Positions 33,841 to 45,435 of a stretch of DNA of 64,000 nucleotides are shown here, piece after piece. A program made the position numbers and the translations under genes. Position 1 is the stretch's first letter, and the number at the start of each line of letters is the position of its first letter. Source of the stretch: Epiperipatus broadwayi (Eukaryota > Onychophora > Udeonychophora > Euonychophora > Peripatidae); NCBI GenBank assembly GCA_028023455.1, contig JAQFVV010012398.1, positions 3,122,682 to 3,186,681 on the forward strand, read 5' to 3'. The notes beneath the pieces are model-generated. The model did not search any database. It had not been told where the DNA came from and worked only from the letters and a program-made list of their open reading frames with translations.

Positions 33841-34138
33841 ATAATAATTTGAAAGGCTAAAACCTTCAACAGAAGTGCCTTAAAATGCTTATGTGACAGC
33901 CCATCAGATGTAATAATGACTGCATGTGGTATTCTCAATTCAAGAACACAAGCTAGAACACAGAAAAAGATGAGACATGGAACTCTCAATTCAAGAACAC
34001 AAACCAGAACATGAGAAAAAGATGGGTCCCATATTTTTCTGTGTTCTGGCTTATACAGTCATTATTACATCTGATGGGCTGTCACATAAGCATTTTAAGG
34101 TGATTCTGTTGAAGGTTTTAGCCTTTCCCATTATTATT
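33841..34138. mobile_element. Inverted-repeat element, 82-bp arms
   Basis: The left arm (33841-33922) and right arm (34057-34138) are inverted copies with few mismatches, containing AAGGCTAAAACCTTCAACAG, AAAATGCTTATGTGACAG and CCATCAGATGTAATAATGAC. The 134-base centre holds a direct repeat of CTCAATTCAAGAACACAA..CAGAACA.GA(A)AAAGATG. A partial relative lies near 39.0 kb. Non-autonomous foldback or MITE-like; no target duplication was identified. Confidence 0.8.
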
Positions 34139-34539
34139 TGATCATCTGCTAATGCTTAATAAATTTAATATATAATCTTTTTAAGAATATCTAAATATCA
34201 ATTTACTAATTAATAAGTGGGTGAATAGTTAGATTTGTTATTATCTAATTATCTGAATGAAAAATTCTAAGTTTCATAAAATTGAAGTCATGCACACTCC
34301 GAATTTGAATTCAAACCATGAACATGACATGTAAATGTGCTATTTACTATTTACAAGACAAATTGAATATCAAAAATATGTTTATGTATATCAAAATTAA
34401 ATAAATTAATGTACAAATACAAATAAGAAAAAATGGATAAATGAAAATTCCAACCCCCTGCATGAAAAATATCAAAGTTTGTTTACTTACATACAGATTA
34501 TAATATTTCTGAATAATTAATATTGAAGTTTAAACTTAC
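34139..34539. other. Intron 4 sequence next to exon 4, no gene
   Basis: AT-rich. Contains a possible worn SINE string (GAATTTGAATTCAAACCATG, about 34302). Nothing else recognised. Confidence 0.5.
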
Positions 34540-34711
34540 CTTTTCAATGTTTGGCTTGCTTGCAAATATTGACCATTCTTTCCAATTAATGTCATGCTTA
34601 AAATTTCCATAAGCATTCTCTCCTAAACCATAAATTGTAGAAGAAGATAATTTAAGTCCTATCTGAAGAAACTGATCAGAGAATACGAAACCACTTACGC
34701 CTGTATCAATA
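34540..34711 (-). CDS. GH31 alpha-glucosidase, exon 4
   Basis: 172 nt. The acceptor is TGATTTTAG before TATTGATACAGG; the donor is GAAAAG|GTAAGT. The first base completes a Leu codon, then 57 codons follow: IDTGVSGFVFSDQFLQIGLK, LSSSTIYGLGENAYGNFKHD and INWKEWSIFASKPNIEK. These match the GH31 N-terminal domain consensus: DTS.G.L.F.DQFLQI, the invariant YGLGE box, and HD..W..W..F. In other members an Arg-Asp follows F(A/S); here the pair reads Ser-Lys, a departure in an otherwise conserved block. Phases join exactly with exons 3 and 5. Confidence 0.95.
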
Positions 34712-35485
34712 CTAAAATCATTAATAATTCATTAAAAATAGTTTATTACTTGTGACATATCCTAGGATTCTAAGAATATGAATGCCATTTATAAATTTTA
34801 CATTTTTTAAATCTATAAATTTTCAATGAAGTTAAAACATTTCCAGAAATTTTTTTTATGATTTTAAACATTATAAACAAGTTGATAACAAATATTTATT
34901 AATGTTTAAATAAATATTCAATTACATGATATAATCTTTACAAAAACACACCTGTTTACTATGCCTTTTTAATAGTGCTTTTACTAACAGTTTTGATTCA
35001 TTAGCAGTCTTCTTTAGAAGCAAAAACATTTTTTTTTAGTTATGAAGGCGACTGACAGTCAAATGTAAAATGCATGCAATGAAAAGTATGGTTTTTCATA
35101 AAGTTTTAAAAAAATTAATACAAATGGAAAAAATTTATTTTGGATAATTCATTTCCACAAGTTGTTGATGTTTGATTTTATAATTATATATAATATCTGA
35201 TAGTTAATAGAAGATATCTCTTTTTGTTAGCAAAAAAAAAAATGATTTGGCTACTAATTTGTGCAAGACTCATTACTATGCCGATAGTGTGTAAATTTAT
35301 ATCATATGATAAAATATTTATTTAATTATATTAAACAAAAATTATTATTTGTTTTTTATCATTTCATATAATGTAAAAATTTAATTGACTTATGGTCGGC
35401 TATCATTGAGAATATTGCAACATTTTCCCCTGGATATGTCACTATTTGCTATGTAAAATTGCTTGCATTTAATTGGATAACTTAC
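34712..35485. other. Intron 3 of the glucosidase gene
   Basis: A 774-nt intron, AT-rich, with GTAAGT donor and TTTTAG acceptor on the minus strand. No insertion recognised. Confidence 0.7.
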
Positions 35486-35646
35486 AGTACACTTCCAGTT
35501 GTTTGACGAATAATCTGGATAGAAAATCCATCACTATCATTTTTCCATTCAATTAAATATTTGCGTCTGATTGGTTGAATTCCAGAGCTGCTAACATGTA
35601 CAGCATCATCAGGAACTTCATAACGTGGATTATTGGGATCATAAAA
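35486..35646 (-). CDS. GH31 alpha-glucosidase, exon 3
   Basis: 161 nt. The acceptor is CTATTGCAG before TTTTATGATCC; the donor is GTACT|GTAAGT. Read in phase 0 it encodes FYDPNNPRYEVPDDAVHVSS, SGIQPIRRKYLIEWKNDSDG and FSIQIIRQTTGSV plus two bases. The opening matches the GH31 N-terminal beta-sandwich segment (I.D....RYEVP) that follows the trefoil domain. F.I.I.R..TG..L.DT continues into exon 4. One N-glycosylation sequon (NDS) is visible. The splice phases (0 in, 2 out) fit both neighbours. Confidence 0.95.
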
Positions 35647-38600
35647 CTGCAATAGAAAATATTGTTTGCAATTATCAAAAAATGTGAAACTTTTTCAAAA
35701 TAAATCCAATAGATTATATTTTTTCAAAAATTATATTACAAGTAGCAGTAATAAAATAAGAATAATAAAAAAGATTGCATGAAAGTCTTAGCACAAGTTA
35801 AAATTTTTATTACTAAACTGTGAAAGTTTATATAGATTGAATTTCTTAGAATAAATCAGCACATAAAACTATGACATCTTCCCTGAAAGTAAGGAATATC
35901 AAACCATATTATAATAACTTTTTTTTACAGTTTGCACAGTCGCTTCATCCGACCAAATCTGGGATTTATTTTCTGAGTTAAGATTAGCTAGAAATGTATT
36001 TACCAACCACTATTGGATAGCAAGTTGAGTTGACTATGGATTGTCTACATAAAAGAAAATCTTTAGCTGTTTGTGATCTGAGGAAAATTTCAATTGACCA
36101 AGTTGTACTTAAATTCAGGAAGTGACAGACAGTTGCACTAACTACTATCCTCAGAGTCTTTAAAATACCAATGATAAATTGACCAATAAAAGTTAACTGA
36201 ATTGAATTCTAGATTTTTCAATTTCTAATGCACCAAATTCTCATAAACATTAATAATTCAATAGTTAGCTTATTGGCTCTATGTGGCTACTTGGAAAAAT
36301 ATATATGACGTAATTTAATAAAATTCAAGTTGTACATAAACTTAATTCAAATGCAGGGCTTGTTAATATTATGATACTGTGCAATAGCATATTTTGCTAA
36401 AGACCATAGTGTTAGTCTAGGTTTCAATATATCTCATCATAAATTTCTAAATAGCATTAATAATGAGAATTCTTAAATTAATAAAAAATGATTATAAAGT
36501 ATATTTTTTTTACAGAGAAAGGCAATTAATAGAAAGCAATGTATTAAATTAAATTAAATAATTATGCAAAATCTCTTTTGTTCCTCAATATCAACTTTTT
36601 TTTTCGCTTGTGGGATAGTTCGGTACTGGACAATGTTTTTATAACACATATTGAAATGTTAAAGTTATTTTAAAAGCTAAATCCTAATTATTGTACCAAA
36701 AAAGTACTAGTGTTAATAATGATTGCCAACTGTATTTATTTATTTCTTTAATTAATTGTTTTACTGGCTTCATTTTATCAATCTTTGAAACAAAAATATA
36801 AAGAAGAAAATTTTTGCAAATAGATTTGCAGTGAATTGACTAGTTGTAAAATAAATGTGCTTATAACTGGTCAATATGAAAGATATTTATTCACTCTAGA
36901 AATAATGAAATGCAAAATATAAATAAATTATGCAGACTGCAAATAAATCTGGATATACTACTTTGCATAAGGTTTATTGATGTCATGTATTAAAATTGTG
37001 TGCAGAATTTTTAAAGAAGAGAGAAAGATGCAGTCAAAGCCAGTTAGATTTAGTCAGAGATAGATGAGTGATCAGTAAGGTGCTTGCTAAACCTGATGTT
37101 GGTGAACAATAAATGTTGATGGAAATGTTAGTGGGAAATTAATGCAGAAAATTAATAGACTGAAATGACTTGATAAAGTAAAATAACAGAATCAAATTTT
37201 ATAAAGAACAGAATATGCTAACCTATTACTAATTCATATATATTATAACCAATTGGGTTACATGGCACACAGCAACATAGTTGTGTGTGCCCATATATAT
37301 AAAGTAAAAGTAGAAATAAACACAGACATAAATTTTTGTAGATTTTTCTACATTTCATCTGAAATTAAAATAGTAAATAAATGGTTAAATAATTCTGAAT
37401 TTAAACAGAATTTTATTATAAATTATAACATTTAAAAAGGTCTAAATAAATATTAATATTGTATTATTCTGATTTTGAATTTAAAAACAAGTATGCCTAC
37501 TGATAATTGTAAAAATATCTATCTTTGAAAATCTTTTAATAATGCTTGTATACATTATCTAAAAATTTCTATTTTCTATTTTTGAAAATCTTTTTAATTA
37601 ATTGGTAAATCTCTAAGTAAAAACATGTATATCACACTGTGATAAAAATTTTAAAGGTGCTTTCAAAAGGATTAAAACTCTTTTTAATCAAGACAAAAAC
37701 ACTTTTTTTAAAAATTTAGTGTTTTTATTACCTCACCAAGTCTATAAAGACTAGATGAAAAGAAATTAGTTTAGCCTGGGTAATAGTTTTTGAAAATAGC
37801 AGTCTGTCTTAATATTTACAGACACAGCTGTCTCATAGCTAGCTGCAAAATTGGCTAATACTCCAGCTGCAATGTTGGTTATAATATTTTGTTGCAGCTT
37901 GTTGAAGTTTGCAGCAATTGGTTTTAGCTGATCAGAGAGATGGCTGTCAGATTTATACAGAGCTCCCATGAGATGTAGCTGAAGTCAAGGCAGAAGATTT
38001 AGCAGCAGTCTATTGATTCACTGGGAAAGTTTAGATGCATCTAGATGGAAGATCCACTTTTCTGTTGCTTAAGCTTAAATGTGGACAAAATAATTTGCTG
38101 AGCTGAAGCTCATAAAATCCTAGACAGTAGGAAACTCATGGAATGCCAACATACCTGATTATACTTTCCCAATGCTGACAATTATCTGGACTGATCTCCA
38201 TCAAGAGAACCATCAATTGCTGAAGAAGCAATTATATGTATGTTGATATATCTAAAGGCAGAGAAGCACAGATAAATGTGTATATATATATTGTAATGGG
38301 ATTTGCCATTTTCCATATATATATCATGAATATATATAACCATTTATAAGATTGCGTGTATGTATATAATGCTACATGTATATGCGTAATTGTTAAAAAA
38401 ATATTTATTCTTAAAGTATTTCGAAAACTATACTCCTATTTCTTGCCCTACATATTTATGAGCATCAATTTATGACCTCAAGCACCAATTATATTACTAT
38501 AAGAATTATGCTGGGAGAGCTGGAATACCAATATGAAAATGCTCTTAACTAGCTCACTCAGGGTGGGTGATTGACAAATCAAAGGAAATCTATGAGGAGG

Positions 38601-39000
38601 GGGGGGTTACTATACTAAAATATGTTTGATATACTATTCTAAATTCCTTATACTTTTATAAAACCAGACCTAAATAAATAATACAAATAAACATACACTT
38701 CATTTTAAAATTTTGTACAATATTTTATTTATACCATGATTAAATATTATTTGATTTTGTGATCAGGTTTATATGAGTAGGAAAGTCATTTTTGATTTTT
38801 TTTTTTTTTTTTACAAAAGAAAATGCAGATCGTTCATGAAAAGAAAGTTTATAAAGGAAAGTTTGTGAAGAATTTCAAAAAAACAAATGCTATCTGTAAC
38901 ACTAAATAGTATATTATTGAATGTGCACATACTTTGAATTGCTTTTCTTCCCTGGGGAAAACTATGGATTACCAAAAGTAAAAAATTTCATTTGTTTTAA
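35647..39000. other. Intron 2 sequence, no gene
   Basis: Mostly AT-rich. A less AT-rich patch at 37760-38240 holds a 67-codon minus-strand frame (LSDQLKPIAANFNKLQQNII) that I cannot place in any family. A tRNA-SINE-like string may lie on the minus strand near 36060-36160. No exon recognised. Confidence 0.5.
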
Positions 39001-39136
39001 ATAATAACTGAAAGCTAAACATCTTCAAACAGATACGCTTTAAAAATGCTTAAGTGACAGATTATCAGATGGAATAATGGCATCACATGGGACCCCAAGT
39101 TCTAAAACACAAGCCAGAACTATTAGAAAAAGATGG
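39001..39136 (+). repeat. Single-arm relative of the 33.8-kb inverted repeat
   Basis: Shares in order GAAAGCTAAACATCTTCAA, AAAATGCTTAAGTGACAG, ATCAGATGGAATAATG and AACACAAGCCAGAAC..TTAGAAAAAGATGG with 33841-34030. Diverged; the second arm is absent. Confidence 0.65.
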
Positions 39137-41258
39137 ATTAAAGTTTTTTTATAGCACTCAATGTAATGATGATCAAATTGGATCATTCATTCTGGTTGTC
39201 CTATATGCTTGTTTGTTGATTCCTTTTTGGATTTAATTTAAACTTTGGAGCAATTAGTTTCTATCTTTGACAGTTACTCTTCTTGCAGCAACTTTTGGAT
39301 CTTCATGGGGTGGGATTGCATGGCCTGGCATGCTTACGCCTTCTTAAACCAGCTTGCACATCATTCTACCAGCCATTTCTAAACAATTCTCCACCACAGC
39401 ACTCTACTAAAATTAGCAATTGAATAATCTTTTTTTTTTTTATCAGAAAGTTCTGCCACTCAAAATCCAGATTCTTTTCAAACAAAAGCTTTTAGCACCT
39501 CAAAATCTAATTTTGCTCTCCTTTTGTTTTGATCAAAATTCTTTTCAATCCAAAACTTAAATCTCCATAATTAAATTCTTCAGATATCGATCAAGTTCTT
39601 TTTGATATCTTTTTTTTCATTTAACTTCTCTAAAATGAAATTGAAGAGCTTCCATCTTGAAAAATAAAACATATTTCTATATCTGCATTTATACTTTTTT
39701 TTCTTTCATATTATTATATCCAACAAAAATATATACACACATTTCCATAAAACAAAGAGCACACATATCCCCACCTCTTCTGTTTACTTTAATCTTTTTT
39801 AATCCCTATCTAGTTATAAATATAAATATAAAAAAAGAAATAAATTCAATTAATTGGGCTATATTGATACATATATAGGAAAGTTTACTTTTGAAACAGG
39901 GATCGAACTCAGCTCTGTTTCAATATATATATATATATATAGCTGGTGAATTAGTTCAAAATCCTTATATAACTTAAAATGCAAGCATAATTTTGTTTGA
40001 ATTAAAATCTAAAAGTAAAGGATTAATAGACAATTCTACAATCTAAGTTTAAAGACATTTCTACTTATTCAATCAGCAATAATCCGGTCAAGATTGACTG
40101 TTATATTTTTAAAAGAAAAAAAAGTTGATATATATATATTTTAAAAAGGAACTTATAAACTGATATCTTTTTTTAAGAGAGAGAAAAAAAGATAAATAAT
40201 TTTAAATTATATCCATATTTTATTTATACACACATATATGTGTGAAATTTATGCATGTTTTCCAAATGAAATTAATTATAAAAACTATTATTATTGTAAC
40301 AAATTAAAATATGTAAACATCAGTGTGCAAATACATGCACACACATCTTGTTCTATAAAAAGGAAAATGAGTTACTATTATCAAATATGATAGAAAATGA
40401 AATTCATTTATATAGCCTTAATAAATATTACTTTAATCAATTATTGTACTGCACATATGTGTGTAGATTATATATATGTGTTTTGAGTAAACCTATTGGG
40501 ACATATATGTAAACCCATGTATTTTATATCATTTTAAAATGACAACTAAAAATGTTTATTTTGTAACAAATCAAATATGTTCAGAAATTACATGCACACA
40601 TGTATGTGTGCATATATATGTCAATTGTATTGCAAGTATTGATGTGTGTCAGACAGACACTTATATGTAAATTTTTAATCATTTATTTTATTGAATTGAA
40701 TTAGTATTTGAGTAAACAAAATAAAATGCAATGCAAAAAATTATATTTTACTTTAATTGAATGTATTTTTAAAAAAATTCTAATTCATAATAAATAAAAT
40801 CTTTAATGAAAATAATTGTCCTTGATTTAATTGTAAAGCAATATATCTATATCTGCAAGTAAGATAATCAATAATCATTTTTTAAAATATCTAAATATTT
40901 TTTTTATTATGTGTAAAATACACTTTTTCCCCTTCCACTAAAACATTGCACTGGGCTGCACTTATTTCTCAAGTGGGCAAATTTAATTAACTTAAATACT
41001 TATACACGCTATTATTTGTTTAAAAATAATATTTAAGTGTGGAATTTGAAATCTGAGAATTACTTAACAATGTATCTATCATAAGCTACAGTTTAAGATC
41101 TTTTTTAAAATCTTTCATTAGAAGTCAAAAGTGATTGCAGTTATTGTTTTTATTTAAATTAACATCATTAATTGAAGCATGAGAATAATAATAAAACACT
41201 ATTCATTTTTAACAAACAACTAAAACTATTAAAAGTACATTAATATTAATAAACTAAC
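39137..41258. other. Intron 2 sequence, no gene
   Basis: AT-rich with short TA and TG runs. A tRNA B-box-like string (GGGATCGAACTCAGC, 39899) may mark an old SINE. No coding content recognised. Confidence 0.5.
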
Positions 41259-41475
41259 CTTTAAACGAACTCTTTCTACTGTTTGAAATTCAACATCAAG
41301 AGTTATTTTATCCACATCAACACTAAATAAACTTGGAGTATTAATCCTCTGGAGGTGAAATTTCAATCCAAAGTCTGTTGATTCAACAGCTTTAGCTAAA
41401 TGATATCCATAATTTTTTTCAGGAAATATACACCAGGGGGCATTACCTTCAAAGATTGTAGGAGCCCACACACAG
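41259..41475 (-). CDS. GH31 alpha-glucosidase, exon 2 (trefoil end and start of N-terminal domain)
   Basis: 217 nt. The acceptor is TTACAG before CTGTGTGTGG; the donor is TTAAAG|GTTAGT. The first base completes the Gly codon from exon 1, then 72 codons: CVWAPTIFEGNAPWCIFPEK, NYGYHLAKAVESTDFGLKFH, LQRINTPSLFSVDVDKITLD and VEFQTVERVRLK. GC.W......PWC.FP..YGY is the second half of a trefoil (P-type) domain. L.R...PS.F..DV..L...VE.QT..R.R.K is the start of the GH31 N-terminal domain. The position after RGC is Val rather than the Cys usual in trefoil domains, so one disulphide is probably missing. Ends in phase 0. Confidence 0.95.
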
Positions 41476-42624
41476 CTGTAATTAAAAGTCAAATTAATTT
41501 TTAATAAAGATATGTCAAACAAGGCATTTAGAATTAGTCAATTGTAAAAACTTGCTTAATGTAAAAGGAAGAGTAATAAAAATAATATTTGATTTAGATA
41601 TAAAGCATAAATTATAAATTAACATTCAATCCACTACAGAAATATTTTCCAATATTCAAAGCCAGCACCAGAGCTAAATATTTTGATTTCTTAAACAAAA
41701 AATTATTTCCATCCCCATAGAAGAGCCAGCTTTTAGATTTTGCCTAACTAAATTCATGAAAATTTTATTTTTAAATCTTTTTAATAGAGTAGAAAAATCT
41801 GTTTGTTTTTTGTTTATTTATTAAATTCTGATGTTTTTCATGTTAGAACAAAATTTTAAAATTGAGATTCAACATCTTTAAATTCAATAGAATTGCTTAA
41901 AATCTGGTATATAACTAAGTAATACCAGGGTAATCTATTTGAGACACTCATCCTTTCAGTAGGCAACCTAGTTTCTTAGATATGGAACAGAGGGTGTGAA
42001 AGTATTAAAACTACTCAATAATTTAATGCATCAGTTAAAAATTCTTCTCAGAACTTTTATTTGATTTTAATAATACCCATGAAAGAGAGGTATAAAAAAT
42101 TTTTTTTTTCAATTTAATATTTTTTTAATAATTAACAGATTTAAGTTCAATATAACTTGGTGAAATTTTGTATATTTCTTTAAAATGTCAATGAAAGTGA
42201 TAGAACACATCATTTTTTAAATAGGAGAATTAGTTTCTTAGGCAGTAAGAGTAGGGAAATTTTTTTAGATTGTGATTGCTATTGATTTTATTTATTATGA
42301 TATAACTAATAAGAAAGTTGTTTATAATATAGAAAATATAATATAGAAAATTTACTTACTGGTTTCTTATATATATATAATTATGTATATATATTAAATA
42401 TGATATATAAATAAAGAGTATACATATTAACATACTGCAGGACTATCTAGTGATATATATATACTATATGTGTGAAATTGATTTAAAGTAAAATTATTTT
42501 GTATTATATGACATTCATTTATACTATAGTTTTGGTAAGCATTTTTTTATTTTTAAAAAATAAATAATTTCTATAATTTTAATCACTTATTCACAAATAT
42601 ATTACTATGTACACATACTAAATA

Positions 42625-42682
<58 letters not shown>

Positions 42683-42726
42683 GTATACATTTAAACTTAT
42701 AGTAAAAATATCTAATATATATATAT
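41476..42726. other. Intron 1 sequence, no gene
   Basis: AT-rich, with a long (AT)n run at 42629-42679. No coding content recognised. Confidence 0.6.
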
Positions 42727-44817
42727 TGTAATGATATATAAACATGCTGTTACATTAATTAGAAATAAAAAAATTTAAGTTCGCAAATAAAAATAAATGT
42801 ATTAAAAAAACTAAACATTAAAATTAAAATGTTTGTTAAACATATATATATTCACACAGATGTAAAACTTTAAAAATATTTTTTTTATAAATAAAAAAAA
42901 AGGTATTTGAACATACTTTTTTATAAAAAAATACAAGATTTAAATATAAAAATATTTTAATAAAGAAATAACGTAAGTAAAAATAAAAACAGGTATTAAT
43001 TAATTCCTGTAATCTGTAAATGGAAATAATTGTTTATTAATTGAAAAGCATGCTAGCCTTGGGGCTCTTGTGTAATTAAAAAGTCAGATGAAAATTAGAT
43101 AAGAGAATAAAGAAAATTTAACTTGACCAATGGAAGCACCAAGCCTCTTGGACCTTAACGAAAATTTGGATTAATGATGTCTTTGATAATTCAATCTGGA
43201 GATTTACTATAAAAAGATAAATATTGTGTTCCAGTCAGTTTCCAACTTGATTTGGTGAGATGAACGATAAGATGCACTTGTCATTCTCTCACTTATTTTA
43301 AAAATGAAAAGACTGTGATACCAGAATGGAACCAGCTAATGCTACCTCCAGAATATCAGATGGGTTTTCCATGAAAGTCTTCATGAGAATTGCCAACAGG
43401 AACCTGGACTCTTCTACCGTAAGTAATTGAACGGAACGATTTTAAAATCTGAAGTAATTAAGAACTTTAAAAATTTGATCAGTTAATCTAAATTTTTTTT
43501 AAAAAAAAACTTTTCTCTGACGTATGTTTCAAATTAATTATAAATGTTTAATTTTTACATATTTGTTTGCTAAAAAAAATCATTTCCATTTTATTATTTT
43601 TATTTGTATTAATATTTATTGTTTAAATTTTAAATGATGAAATTTAAGTTGGGTATGGATGATACATGGATTCGTTAGTAGTTAATTATGTTGTGGTTTT
43701 CATATTCAATTAGAATATATAGGTCATCGATGTCACTGTGGCATCTTATAATGAATGCTATTGGGTTTTCTTGTATTCCCTCTGCAATTGACGTTATCGA
43801 TGACTTTGTATTTTGATCAGTTATGTTTATTTTGGAATGTTTTTAACTGTGGAATCTATGCAGCCGATCTATACTCAACATTATAAAACAAATTTTATAA
43901 AATTCATCTGTGTGAACATATATAAATGTTAAATTTAAGTCAGGCATGAATGGCTATATAGTTTTGTAAAGTTATATTAAGGGAGGGTAATCTTAGGTTA
44001 TTCATTTTGTAGTTGAATTAGGTCAATGGATTGGATATATTTGTGTAATTAGTAGATGTAGTATGAGTTTTGCAACATGCAGAATCACTGTATACGCTGC
44101 ACAAACCCTTTTGCCTATGGATGGGATTGTAAGTCAGCAAAAAGGACTGCTGTTCCTTCCTATGGAGTTTTTATTTTATTGTTCTTCTTGCCATACAGAT
44201 GTAACATTTCTGTATTGGTCAAGAGTCAATGTCTTCTCTAATTATACTGTTCAGATGTCCATTCCTGACAGTATAGTATATATGTGCTGTTGTATTTTCA
44301 TGCTACATTGTATACATAAATGAATCAGATGGATTGATACCGGTTTGACTGCGAACTTTTGGCCTAAGGTGAAATAAGGGAAAGAATATTTTCTTTTCAA
44401 ATGCAGATCTATGTAGTCTATTCATACTCGACCCTCTAAATCAAATATTAAACTCATTGCAATCTATTTAAATGTAAAATTAAAAGTTAATATAAAAATC
44501 TAAATGTTAAATTTATTCCTCAAAATTTAAAATGATTCAAAATTTAGATGTGCGTAAATAAATGTTTGTTTGTTAATTACTGGCAGTGGCTTTTATTTTT
44601 ATATATATATATACAAAGTAAATAAGTTATTTCTTATCTCTGTGTCTCCATGAGCTAGTGACAATGGGCTAATGGTCTAAATATTTAAATAAAGTGGAGT
44701 CTTAACAGCGCGTATCTGCCTACTTTATAAATTTTTCTAGGCTCAAATGCCTAGATGGCGCCCTTGTAGTGCAGATTACAGTAAGATTCGACCCCACTTT
44801 CTTTTGGATCATTATAA
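42727..44817 (+). repeat. Left LTR of second element
   Basis: 2091 bp. Holds a TATA-like ACTATAAAAAGATAAATATTG near 43208 and an 86-codon frame (44063-44323) beginning MSFATCRITVYAAQTLLPMD, mirrored in the right copy. Contains about 90 bases (near 43720-43805, between two TCGATG strings) that the right copy lacks. Confidence 0.85.
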
Positions 44818-45435
44818 CTGGCTACCTAACTTGGGCCGATCTTTAATAAACCATGAGTGCCCTGAAAATTTTAAAAGTAAATCATGCCAGTAACTTTTTT
44901 TTTCTGAAATAAGTACATTTTTGTATTAATGTAAAGTTATAGCCAGCTATTTAATAAACCACGAGTACTTTTGAAAATAAATCAGGCCCGTAATATTTTT
45001 TCTGAAATTAGTATAAATATATTTGTTGTATTGACGTGGAGTTACAGTTTGAATTTTTGTTTAAAAAGTGCTGCCAGTAAAAAAAATTGCGCATATGTAA
45101 AAATAAATGCGAGGAATAAAATGTAATAATAAATATAAATCATAATTTTTTTTTAAAAAAAGTCTTGTTTAAATTAAAATCTAATCGTTCAACTTGCATA
45201 AGTAATAGTTTAAAATAAAAGAAAAGAAACATGGAAGGGAGGGGGCAGAAATTTAGCTGGTAGTAAGGAATCATCAGTCAACATTTTTTTATCATTATAT
45301 TTGTAATTACTGTTTTGTCTTTTAAAAAAAAGTGTTGTCCTTTTGAAATTTCATATATAATCAATTTGTGTCACGTAATTACTAACACTAAGTAAATTCT
45401 TTTTTTGTGTTGTTTTTTGAGGAAGTTTACTGATA
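44818..45435 (+). other. Interior of second LTR element
   Basis: 618 bp, non-coding. Starts with the primer-binding-site-like TGGCTACCTAACTTGGG. Contains two diverged tandem units of about 105 bases (TTAATAAACCA(T/C)GAGT ... TCTGAAAT(A/T)AGTA, 44850-45050). A purine tract GGAAGGGAGGGGGCAGAAA at 45234 lies about 200 bases before the right LTR. Confidence 0.65.

Noticed and set aside
33714-33989. Minus-strand 91-codon frame
   Set aside because: Lies across one arm and part of the centre of an inverted-repeat element; no protein family recognised.
37766-37969. Minus-strand 67-codon frame with protein-like composition (LSDQLKPIAANFNKL)
   Set aside because: No splice sites fitting the glucosidase phases, no recognised family and no continuation in neighbouring sequence.
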